In this document: positions 36,505 to 47,100 of the stretch, in pieces
Position numbering within the stretch: the stretch's first letter is position 1
How the letters are laid out: each line of letters starts with the position of its first letter
Assembly (NCBI RefSeq): GCF_051622035.1
Contig: NC_135364.1
Span: 12,579,501-12,643,500, forward strand
Direction: 5' to 3'
Source: Arctopsyche grandis
Taxonomy: Eukaryota; Arthropoda; Insecta; Trichoptera; Hydropsychidae
Length of the DNA stretch: 64,000 nucleotides
The notes under the pieces: model-generated
The model's database searches: none
The model's input: only the letters and a program-made list of their open reading frames with translations
Told to the model about the DNA's origin: nothing
Position numbers and translations under genes: made by a program

Positions 36505-36589
36505 GATTATTTTTAGATTTTTTTGTATACAATTTTTATACATATAATAAATACGAAATTATAGAGATGTCTATAGAGATATCTATAGA

Positions 36590-36845
36590 TTTCAGATTAC
36601 TGTGTATAATTATTACAAATTATACACAGGCAGATTTTGTGACAACAGGATTAGATCTAATACCAATTTTCAGGAACCGTTTCAGCAATGATCAGATAAA
36701 ATTGGCAAACTCTGATAGAGAAACGATCGATTTGGAGTCACAAAACCCCCAAATCTAACCAGCAGTGGCGAGGACTCGAACCTTTGACCTCAGTGGTGCT
36801 AAATATATACTCTACCACTAAGCCAAACTGCTGGCTATTTTGTGC
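36590..36845 (-). mobile_element. tRNA-Ala-derived SINE, best preserved head
   Basis: On the minus strand the head has a near-perfect A box ('TGGCTTAGTGGTAGAG'), a TTAGCAC segment at the anticodon-loop position, and the B box 'GGTTCGAGTCC'. The ends can pair (CCAGCAGT with ACTGCTGG). This resembles tRNA-Ala(AGC). The SINE body follows with 'CAGAGTTTGCCAATTTTATC' and 'GAAACGGTTCCTG'. Because the body is attached and the copy is dispersed, it is not called as a functional tRNA. Confidence 0.75.
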
Positions 36846-36965
36846 TATCTACTTCTTGTTTACTATTGACTGATGGTATTGTAAAATATGGCGATTGCAT
36901 CAGTAGTGATATTGTTGCGTGGACGTTAAGAGAGGATTCCAGATCAGAGTAAAAGCAGTAAATAG

Positions 36966-37225
36966 GGTAAACGGACTACTAGTCATATGTGAACCAGTCA
37001 CAGGACAACCGGTCGCCCTAGATCGGTCACACGTGATCAACCGTCATACTAAAACTGGTCACACCCAAAAAGTCGACCAATTTTTAATTTTTGGGTGTGA
37101 CCAGTTTTTTCGTGACCAATTTTCAAGTGTGACCAGTTTTAGTGTGACGGGTGATCACGTGTGACCGATCTAGAGCGACCGGTTGTCCTGTGACCGGTTC
37201 ACATTTGACTAGTAATCACCGAACC
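36966..37225. mobile_element. Foldback-family element with 8-bp duplication
   Basis: A 260-bp imperfect palindrome. The left end is 'GGTAAACGGACTACTAGTCA'; the right end read inward is 'GGTTCGGTGATTACTAGTCA'. The arms include 'GATCGGTCACACGTGATCA' and 'AAACTGGTCACACCCAAAA' with their inverses. It is flanked by GTAAATAG on both sides (36958-36965 and 37226-37233). A close relative is at 62282-62515. Confidence 0.8.
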
Positions 37226-37356
37226 GTAAATAGCAGATGCATTGCTAGGGAGGCAGACTAAGGAGGGCGCTAAAATGGGATTTTAAATTGTTCGTGGTTG
37301 TTTAAAATTTGTTATGATTTCGACTCGAATACACTTCTCAGGTACGTAATAGGTAT

Positions 37357-37515
37357 TGTAGCGGCTCTGCGACATGGTCGAGTTTCAGTCACCATACTGC
37401 GAGCTGGGACTAACTCGGCTATGTTGCTCGCCAACTGCTCTACTTACTTCCCAACTGTCATAATAAACAGTCGTGTGTACAACACTCCGTCGTTTCATTC
37501 TCTCACGCCCCCATA
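37357..37515 (+). mobile_element. Solo LTR, 159 bp, copy 2
   Basis: Begins 'TGTAGCGGCTCTGCGACATG' and ends 'CACGCCCCCATA', flanked by GTAT on both sides (37353-37356 and 37516-37519). It aligns along its length with 36344-36504, including 'ACATGGTCGAGTTT', 'AACTCGGCT' and 'TCATAATAAAC'. The two copies lie about 850 bp apart in the same orientation with different target duplications, so they are independent insertions. Confidence 0.65.
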
Positions 37516-37519
37516 GTAT

Positions 37520-38551
37520 AATTAGTTCCGTTTGCCTTGAGTCTGTTTTGTTCTGCTATCTTTTCTATTTGTTTTTTTTCACAGCGAGGGTATTGCATGT
37601 TGGTCAATCGGTCACCGACAAAACAGTGTCACAAATATTTTGGGATAGAATTTAGAAAGAACATGATTGAAGCACTAAAAACTAGAATGAAAATGGGAAA
37701 AGGGCGCCAGTTGAATAGTTCGTCCCCGGATGCAATTCTAGTTACGCTCAGTGACGTAATTTGGGGAGGGTAAGAGAAGCATCCTCCCCCCCCCCCCCTT
37801 TTGACCTGGTTGAGAACATGCATGTCATTTGATAAAATACTATGAGTTTGAATCAAATCGATTATTCGTTACTAAAAGTTTAAGCCAGCAGAAATGGCAT
37901 TAAATTCAAAATGTTGATCAGAAGCTTTTTCCAAAAAAAAAAAATGTTTTTAAAAACAACCAAAAATTGGCCAACTTTTGCCCTCTCCTTTAGAATTAGA
38001 TGAAATTATGTCTCTGGCTACGCCTCTGATGATTCAAGGTTGTAATAACAATGGATGTGGGAAAACAAAAACACTTGCATTACCGTCTCAGTTACCTAAG
38101 GTCTGAAAACAAGAGTTGTCTCGCTTGGTTCTTTTTACAAAAAATATTTTGGTTTTTATTTCATGGCATTTTATAACGAGTCTTACAAAACATTTTACAA
38201 ATACTAACCGATAACTTGTCATTACAATACATTATTTTATATTGTATTTATTTTTAAAATAAGCCTATTTGGTACCATATTTTAATTCGAGTAGCCCAAA
38301 ACTATCATATCAAGTATAAACTAACGTATTAGAAAATTATTTTGCGCCCCTTTTGTGCAACGCATATGCCATGCAAATGATGCATTTCGTCCACATTTCT
38401 GCCGCTGATTATCAAATTGACGTGGACAGATAAGTTGCCGAACTAGATATACAAGTGTGTGTTTTGTCTCTATTTTTTTACAAATTTATTCAATGCTGAT
38501 ACATTTCTGGATACAGTGAACTTTGAGTTTTTGTTTTTTATTCTTTATTTA
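37520..38551. other. Upstream region of dehydrogenase A
   Basis: AT-rich, with a G/C-homopolymer block at 37752-37800 ('GGGGAGGG...CCCCCCCCC'). Similar homopolymers occur in the hAT-like MITE at 50440, so this may be the relic of such an element. The 5' untranslated exon of dehydrogenase A should lie here, because a splice acceptor ends at 38552, but no exon was identified. Confidence 0.4.
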
Positions 38552-38564
38552 GATATAAATCAAT

Positions 38565-39934
38565 ATGGCACTTCGTTGGGGCATCGCTAGTGCTGGAAAA
38601 ATTTCCAACGATTTTGTCACAGCAGTCAAATTACTTCCAAAAGAAGATCACGAAATTGTTGCAGTAGCTGCTAGAAAATTGGAAAGCGCTAAGGCTTTTG
38701 CTTCTCGTTTTGACATCAAAAATGCCTATCAAGGATATGAGTGCTTAGCGAAAAGCTCAGAAATTGGTAAAAAAATATATTATACTTACTCAAAAATTCT
38801 AATCAAATTCGGTTATATTTTTCCGAAAACTTCTCTTACACAAGTCCACCATCAAGAAATTAGATACCTGCCATTTATGTAATAGTAATATATTTTGATA
38901 ATATTACAACTTACATTCATTTCAGATATTGTATACATCGGAACCCTACATCCTCAACATTTCGAAACAGCAAAACTAATGCTAGATAATAATAAGAACG
39001 TTTTGTGTGAGAAACCACTATGTATGAATTATAAAGAAGCCAAAACTCTCGTTGATCTAGCCAAAAAAAAAAATTTATTCTTCATGGAAGCAGTTTGGTC
39101 TCGTTGCTTCCCAGCTTACGCAGCATTGAAAGAATATATTAAGTCAGGCGCTCTCGGAGAGGTTTATCAGGTATATGCAGATTTTGGTCAGCCAATAAGC
39201 GAAGTGCCACGACTAAAGTAAATGGAAAAACTATAATGATTCATATTTATGTTGGTTTTGTCATTGAATTAAAGCGATTCATAATATTACAGTACCAAAG
39301 AACTCGGTGGGGGCACTGTTCTCGATATAGGCATATATCCATTGCAATTTTCACAAATGATATTCGGTAGCTATCCCCAAACGATAGTAGCAGCTGGACA
39401 TCTTAATGATGATGGAGTAGATCTATCCATGTCATGTGTTTTAACGTATGCTCAAGGCGGTACAGCTACATTGACCACTCATTCAAGAGTGCAATTACCA
39501 AATGAGGCTATAATTGTCGGCACTAAGGGAACTGCAAGAGTAAGCTTCTTTTTTTTTTTTTAATAATTAATACCCAGGCTAATTGAAATGTTGTTTTCAT
39601 TTAGTTACCATCATTTTGGTGTCCAACCAGGCTTCAATTAGGGGATGGTACTTGGAAAGAATTCCCGTTACCTAAAGCTCGAGGATTTGTTTTCACCAAT
39701 AGTGCTGGTCTAATGTATGAAGCTGAAGAATGTCGACAGTGTATTAAAAATGGTAAAAATCTATTCAATATAGAATTCTGCAAATATAAATTCGATAGAT
39801 TCTAAAATGTTGTTAAAAATATTTCAGGTTTAAAAGAATCGTCTAAAATGCCTCATGAAGAAAGTCTCAATTTAGCAAAACTTGAAGATGCTATTCGGAA
39901 ACAAATCGGTGTTCACTACAAACAAGATGACTAA
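38565..39934 (+). CDS. Trans-1,2-dihydrobenzene-1,2-diol dehydrogenase-like gene A
   Basis: A Gfo/Idh/MocA-family NADP-dependent oxidoreductase. Family members oxidise dihydrodiols and D-xylose, and reduce dicarbonyls, as soluble dimers. Exons: 38565-38766, 38926-39217, 39293-39539, 39605-39752, 39828-39934, all with GT-AG introns. They join to 996 nt, 331 codons plus stop, the usual family length. Visible features: nucleotide-binding loop GIASAG (residues 6-11), H79, EKPL with K97, W125, and D176-IGI-Y180. The positions of K97, D176 and Y180 agree with the catalytic numbering known for mammalian DHDH. An acceptor ends at 38552, 12 bp before the ATG, so a non-coding first exon is expected upstream. 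AATAAA occurs near 40064. The exact insect substrate is unknown. Confidence 0.93.
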
Positions 39935-40082
39935 ATATTAAAAAAAAAAATGTATACATAGTGCATATGTACGATACATTCTAAAATGTGCATATATATA
40001 TATATATGAAAATATTATTTTTGTATCAAATTTTAAAATATTACTCTTTCCAATTGTTATAAAATAAAAGTTTACAATATAT

Positions 40083-40700
40083 TTTATTTATTTATTTATT
40101 TAAGAATACTTGGGATACAAAAACTGAAAATGGAGGAAAATAAAAATATAATAATAATGCCATAACAGAAGAACTATAAAAACCCTTATAAAGAAAAGAT
40201 TTTTTAGGAAATCATCAAGTATATTTTTAAACAGACTTAGTTTACTAGAAGTTACTTATTCATTTTTGGAGACTATTCCAAATTTTAACCACTTTGTTTA
40301 AAAAGAAGGATTCTCTGATTATTTTGTAAAAAATATATTTTTCGAGTCAAATTATGACCTCAGATGAGTGTTTTTGTTAAACGTAAGGAGGTTAATCATT
40401 GAACAATTGTAATGGTTATTTATAATTTTATAAACTTAATCACCTCTCATTCTCATTTCCAAAATGGAGAGTTTCATTATTTTCAATCTCATATCTTATG
40501 AAAGCGATTTAAGTTCTGAAAGCATTTTTGTAATTCTTCGTTGAACCTTTCCTATATGTACATACAATGTCCTTTTTAAAATGAGGGGTCCAAATCATGT
40601 ATGCAAAATCCAATTTTGGTTAAATATAGATTTTATAAATTTTGGCCAAAAACTGCATTGTGACAATTAAAAACTCGTTTTATGGCACAATGAAAGGAAT
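40083..40700 (-). mobile_element. Degenerate LINE (CR1/jockey-like), minus strand
   Basis: A (TTTA)n tract at 40083-40101 is the 3' tail read backwards. Further right the minus strand encodes, with frameshifts and stops, 'KLDFAYMIWTPHFKKDI', 'VQRRITKMLSELKSLS' and 'MRLKIMKLSILEMRMR'. This is the order of the C-terminal reverse transcriptase tail of CR1/jockey-type LINEs (LEYASVVW-P...VQRR-T...L-YE-RL..L-SLE-RR). It lies between dehydrogenases A and B and is not functional. Confidence 0.65.
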
Positions 40701-41195
40701 AACAATTATTGATAATAGAATTAATATGGGTTGACTATGATTATGCTATTTATATAAATATCTAAAAGCACAAAAAAATGTCAAATGTTATATAAAATAA
40801 ACAAACTGTATATTATTTGAACAAAAATAATGTTATGTCTAAAATAACTGACCCGATATGAAACTTTTAATATGTATTTGATACAAAAACTATCTATAGA
40901 TTAGATTATTGCATCGCTGATGTGAATTTTATATAACATTATTACTATACATATGTATGTACATGTTTTCAAATCATGTTATTTATTTTATCTTAAGTGG
41001 GCATTGTAAATTATATTTATGTAGTGCTTGATAATCGCAAGTTCAAGAAAATCACCTCCACATCTAATAAATCGCATCATTACTTACTCGGAAGTGGTAC
41101 TGATACGTTTTCAGAACATTTGTAAACTCTGGATTTAAATTAATCATATGAATTTCAATTTTTATCTGTTTATTTATTTACAGATATAAGACAGT

Positions 41196-41571
41196 ATGGC
41201 GCTTCGTTGGGGTATTGCTGGCGCCGGGAAGATTTCCAATGATTTTGTAACAGCAGTTAAACTACTTCCAAAAAAAGATCATGAAGTTGTGGCAGTAGCT
41301 GCTAGAAGTCTGGAGAGTGCGAAGACATTTGCATCTCGTTTAAACATTAAAAATGCCTACGAAGGCTATGAGTCGTTAGCTAAATGCCCTGAAATTGGTA
41401 AAAACACGATTTATTAATTCCTTGAAAGCAATCAAATTAAAAATAAATTTTTATTTGTGTAGTTGACTGTAAATATACAGATATTATAACGTTTATTAGT
41501 TTTTCAATATAATTTCTCAATGATTGTAATATGACTACTTTAAGTGGAACCTAATTAATATTTTTATGATT

Positions 41572-41641
<70 letters not shown>

Positions 41642-42693
41642 TGTGCCCTTTTTAAATTGATTTTAGACATTGTCTACATTGGAACGCTAAATCCTCAACA
41701 TTTCGAGATAGCTCGGTTAATGTTAGAAAATAACAAGAACGTCCTTTGCGAAAAACCGCTTTGTATGAACTTTAAAGAAACCAAAACTATTATTGACTTG
41801 GCAAAAAAGAAAAATTTATTTTTCATGGAAGCAGTTTGGTCTCGTTGCTTTCCAGCTTACACAGCGTTGAAAGAATACATAAATTCAGGTGCTCTTGGAG
41901 AAATTTATCAAATTTATGCAGACTTTGGTTTCCAAATATCCGAAGTACCAAGATTAAAGTAAATAAAAACATAAAATATACCCATATTTATTCAGATTGT
42001 AAATGTTATTAAATTTATATGATCAATGATATGTTTTGCAGTACTAATGAGCTCGGTGGTGGTACCGTTTTGGACCTAGGCATATACGTGCTGCAATTTT
42101 CACAAATGATTTACGGTGACTATCCCAAAAAAATTGTAGCAGTGGGTCATCTCAATGACGATGGAGTAGATACATCCATGTCATGTATTATGACGTATCC
42201 TGATAGTGGTACGGCTACTGTATCCACACATTCAAAAGTGGAATTGACTAATGAGGCCATTATCGTCGGCACTAAAGGAATTGCCAGAGTAAGTAATCGC
42301 TAGCTTTATTATAAAATGTTAAATGACGAGAGCTAAATTCAATGCAAATCTGTCTTTCGTTAGATACCAAATTTCTGGTGTCCAACTAGACTTCAATTGG
42401 GAGACGGTACTTGGAAAGAATTCCCGTTGCCTAAAGCTGGAGGATTTAATTTCACTAATAGTGCTGGTCTAATGTATGAAGCTGAAGAATGTCGGCAGTG
42501 TATTAAAAATGGTAAAAATTTATTCAATACAGAATTCTGCAAATATAATTTCGATGCATTCTAAAATGTTGATGAAAATATTTCAGGTTTGAAAGAATCG
42601 TCCAAGATCACTCATGAAGAAAGTCTCAATTTAGCAAAACTTGAAGACACAATTCGCAAACAAATTGGTGTTCGCTACAAACAAGATGACTAA
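41196..42693 (+). CDS. Trans-1,2-dihydrobenzene-1,2-diol dehydrogenase-like gene B
   Basis: A tandem paralogue of gene A with the same five-exon plan. Exons: 41196-41397, 41667-41958, 42042-42288, 42364-42511, 42587-42693. Exon lengths are identical to A (202, 292, 247, 148, 107) and so are the intron phases; 331 codons. The nucleotide loop is GIAGAG, with K97, W125, D176 and Y180 all retained and H79 present; residue 76 is Asn where A has His. An acceptor ends at 41183, 12 bp before the ATG, again implying a non-coding first exon. AATAAA lies at about 42716. Intron 4 and exons 4-5 are much more similar to gene A than introns 1-3 are, which suggests gene conversion. Intron 1 carries a long AT microsatellite. 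Confidence 0.93.
41575..41636. repeat. (AT)n microsatellite in intron 1 of gene B
   Basis: About 31 uninterrupted AT dinucleotides, ending in ATGTACATG. Likely polymorphic in length. Confidence 0.95.
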
Positions 42694-42699
42694 AAATTT

Positions 42700-43814
42700 A
42701 TCATGCATAAAAAGAATAAATACATGTATTAAAAATATATTAGTATCAGACTTTATAATAAAAATTATAATTGTTACGAAATAAAAATTTGCTATACACA
42801 TACTAACATATGTATATTTATATTTTGATTAATTCATAATTTCGAATTCATATTTTAATTAATGTGTTAGATACAGAAAAATACACATTAATTAATTTTT
42901 TTAAACGAATACAATTTTTTTATAAAACTTGCTCTTAAATATGTATTTAATTGATTTAGTAATATGCCCTTATATATACTTACATACACACATGTATATT
43001 TTATTTAGTGACTTCCCTAGACTTAGTATCTTCGTCTTAGCCTCTTAGTCTTCTAAAAACATGATGACAATTATAATATTTTAAATTACATTTATATATA
43101 TATTTTTTATTTATATAATTTGGATGATTTTACAAACTGAGATCAATTAATAATTGGTGGTCCTTTCTTGGATGACAAGGTATAAATACAATTAGGATAT
43201 GATGATTGCGTTTTAAAATTATAATATTTTTCTTCCTTCGGTTTGCCGCCCCTCAAAAGGTGCCACCCTTAGGAGTCGCCTTACTTGCCTATGCCCACGA
43301 AACGTCCCTGATTGTATTATATATAAATGCTTGTATGCTGATAGCACTAATTGACACGGTACAAATTGCTATCTCAACAATCACATGACTACAATTATAA
43401 GCTTATTATTATCAAGATAAGACTATATTTCATTACTCGGACATTTTTCAAGTACGACACACAAGAAGCGAACATTTTTCGAAATATTTACTGATCCAAA
43501 TCACACTTGAAATTGTCCGTCAGTATACAAAAGTCGGAATTCCGCGCATAGTCACTATCATAATGATACGAAGAAAATGTTTTTGCTGAGGTAATTAAAA
43601 GATCGTTTATCAATACGTATGCAAGGTTGTACATACATATATTTAGCAAATATATCAAATTACCAGTCAATCTTTGAACACTCTTTGAACAAATGTGTTG
43701 TCCTCAGTGGGAGTGTGATAGTTTCTAGTGTAAACACATTTGTATGTTGAGAAAACTGATTAGCTTCACATTGCAACACAAAGTCCTGTGTATATTATTT
43801 CCATTCATTCACAG
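42700..43814. other. Intergenic region between dehydrogenases B and C
   Basis: AT-rich, with the polyadenylation signals of gene B near 42716 and 42780. A GC-richer block at 43235-43310 ('TTTGCCGCCCCTCAAAAGG') looks like the edge of a transposon but was not classified. No coding exon was seen. Confidence 0.45.
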
Positions 43815-43896
43815 ATGAACGCTTGTCCGAAAACGACAAATTGCAAGAAAACGAGTTTCCATTAGTAACTGAAAGGAATTCTACACCAATCTTAAG
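43815..43896 (+). other. Candidate 5' untranslated exon of gene C
   Basis: An 82-bp block is bounded by an acceptor-like 'CATTCACAG' and a donor 'AAG/GTAATT'. The start codon of gene C (44170) is immediately preceded by 'AATTTCAG', a splice acceptor abutting the ATG, so an upstream exon is needed. Splicing this block to 44170 does not give an open frame into the coding sequence, so it would be untranslated. Open frames inside it may be chance. Confidence 0.35.
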
Positions 43897-44169
43897 GTAA
43901 TTACTGCATAATTTCAAAATATAGTTATATTTCTATACCGTACTATACAATTATACAATATGTGCATCTCACGGTATACAAGTTCAAACATGCTACGTTT
44001 TTTTTACAGTCATTTGTTTCATTTCAAATACTATATCATAATGTTAAAGGTATAAATTGAATGTGTCTAGATTTAAACTCGAATTATTATAAATATATGT
44101 TATATATAATCATTTTTGTTGTAAAATTATTATAGTCATCATTATTTAATCAAGGTATGATAATTTCAG

Positions 44170-47100
44170 ATGGCCCTGAGTTGGGGAATAGTAGACGTGG
44201 GTCCCATCAGTCACGATTTCGTAACGGCCCTAGCAACGCTTCCCAAAAAAGAACATAAAATAGTGAGTGTCGTTGCCAAGAATGTGAAACAAACTGAAGC
44301 GTTTGCCATCCTTCATGATATAAAAACATCCTACAGCGAATATGAAAGTTTGGCTACAGATGAAAATGTCGGTTAGTTGAATTTACTTCCAAAATTAATT
44401 ATTTTAGGGGTTCCAAAACACCGTATGAAAGAAAAAGCCGGTTGACTGGCTAAATTGAGTTATAAACATTATGAACTTTCATAATATCATTATTACATAC
44501 ATATATTATTATTACAAATATCACAGCTGTGAAAAGGCAGATCCTGAATATGCACAAATAATTAAATGATTTAAATAAGCTACTATCAAGAAGAAGAACG
44601 CGCAAAAACTACAAATTATGGAAAACCCAATTTGCCGAAATTCTGAAAGGCCTTGTGTATGTAGATTATTGAAACTACTTTCAATAATATTTTATTGGTT
44701 TATGACCTGGTCTTCGTCCATTACTATATCTCAAAGCCACCATTAAGAGGGTTGGACACCAGCGCCTTGTCCATACAAACGTATTACACTTCTCCCTTCC
44801 TCAATTATGGCACTAGAGAAATTATTTTTTAATATGCTATGGATATCCACGATTGGGATGCATCTATCGTTTTATTTTTTTGATTAGTTATTTTTTATAG
44901 GAGCTAGGAGCTGCCAAACATCTATAAAATCGCCTCTTTTTTACACCCACGAAAAGAGTCCAGCGTGCTTATTTAACGGTCAATTTTAAAAAAAATACGC
45001 GCATAGTTGCACAGAAAATATCTTTCTCATACCGATGATGAAATTTTTTTAAAAATTGGTCCAGTTTTGGAGGAGAAAATTGTAGAATACGAAACCTCGA
45101 TTTTGTCGATTTAAAATACGTATTATCTGGTCGAAGCGCAAATGTCGCATTCACTCAATATATATATTGATATATATTGTCGCATTCATTCAATATATAC
45201 ATTCACTCAATATATATATCGAAGAAAGGAACGGCAACAAAATTAAGGTTTCGGGTGTACAGCCCTCTTAACCCTTTGGCTGCTACGAGGTTTTTCAATG
45301 TCCAAGCGAAAAATGCTAACATTTGTAATTATTTTGAAAAAAAAAAATATAATATTTTTTTTTACATACTTACTTCGCCGAACACTCGTAATTTTTATAA
45401 TACTTTATATACATTTTTAAGAAGCAGTCGTGGACTCGTGCTCTCTCTTTCTGTCTTGCTTTTACATGCGTGCGTGCGAAAGAGATACCTACATATATAC
45501 ACTAAATAAGTTTTGACGATTGTTTTCCGAGGCTTTATTCTTTTCAATAATCTATTTTTAGATATCGATGTATCCTTACAACATGCGATATATTCGAAAC
45601 AGGTAGCGGTCTCTCTCTCTTTCTTTCTTGGTTTTAATTGTGTACGTATGAGCGAGACACACAAGGATGCGAAGTTTCTAATAATCAAATAATTTTTCAA
45701 CATGTATCATAAACATTTTGTATGCATTTCAGTTGCATTTGATTGATTGCATGAATTCGTGACGTCTCGTGACCTATATAATTGAAAGCGGATTTCTATT
45801 GTTTTTTGCCATTTATTTTAACTCTGCAAAATGATATCGGACAGTGAAAGTGATGAAAGCGAAATAATAGCTCCTCGCCGAGGAACTCGACAAATCAGCA
45901 GCTCTACTGATTCTGAAAATGAATTTATCGATAATAATCAATTCCCAAGTAATAACTCCTTATATGACATTGACAACGAACCCGAAATTTACTTTGATGA
46001 TGAACCCGAAATTGAAGAGCTTTTATTTAAAAAATTGATAAATATTTATAAAGCTTGATTGAAAAATAAATATAAATACGTATATAAAAAAAATGTTTCG
46101 TGCCACTGATGCGCTGGTGGCTCAAAGAAAGTATTGAAATACGACAATTAATGACGTCAACAACGATCGTCGTAGCAATCTTCGCCGATTTCAAAACAAC
46201 GATTTATCGTTGTTGTAGCAGTCAAAGGGTTAAGTACCATACCTTTTTTTGTTGTTCAAAGAAATATACGCCTATTCGCTAAGAAAATTAGGATCCAACA
46301 CACATTTTTTTTTTTTGATATTTCATAGAAATTTTAAATTCATAATTATTGAAACCGAAAAAGCCGGTTGATCGAGCTAAAACAGCCGGTTTTCGATTTT
46401 TTGAAAGATGGCCAAAAGCCAGTTTTTTTGGTTTCGGTTTAGAAAGCCCTAGAATGATTTAGATGTACTTCGATAAGCATCAGAATGAATCAGTCATAAT
46501 TAAAGTGCAAGACTAATTTCCCACGCCCTACAAACAGTACATACATTAATCATTTAAATATTTCTATCTAGAATGTATACACATGTTTGTGAGTATTGAC
46601 CTCATAAGGAAATTAAGCTACATATCTTGGCTTACATGTTGCATTTTTATTGCTTGTTTTATCTTCTTTTTCCTGTGCCGTATCTGTGTTCGGACATAGG
46701 CGACTATAAAATAGCAATAAATTGTTGGCAATTTGCATTGTTAAATAATGATTTATAGCTGATACAGTTTGATTTTCTTCCCCTCTTATTTCAGAGATTG
46801 TATACATTGGCGCTCCAAACTTGCACCATTACAAATTGACGAAATTGATGCTCGAAAATGGGAAGCACGTGTTATGCGAAAAGCCATTATGCACGAGCTA
46901 CGAAGACAGTAAAAAACTCATTAGTCTGGCTCAAAGTAAAAATCTATTCCTAATGGAGGGAATATGGTCAAGATTTTTCCCCGTCTACGAAGCATTGGAC
47001 CAACATATACAAACCAACAGCTTGGGAGATGTTCTAGTTGTGAATGTACAATTTGGTGTTCAAATCTCGGAAGATGAAAGAGTACTGTAAGCATATTGAC

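Noticed and set aside
36760-36845. Functional tRNA-Ala gene
   Set aside because: The head resembles tRNA-Ala with both internal promoter boxes, but it is fused to the SINE body and recurs as dispersed copies; the anticodon stem is poorly paired.
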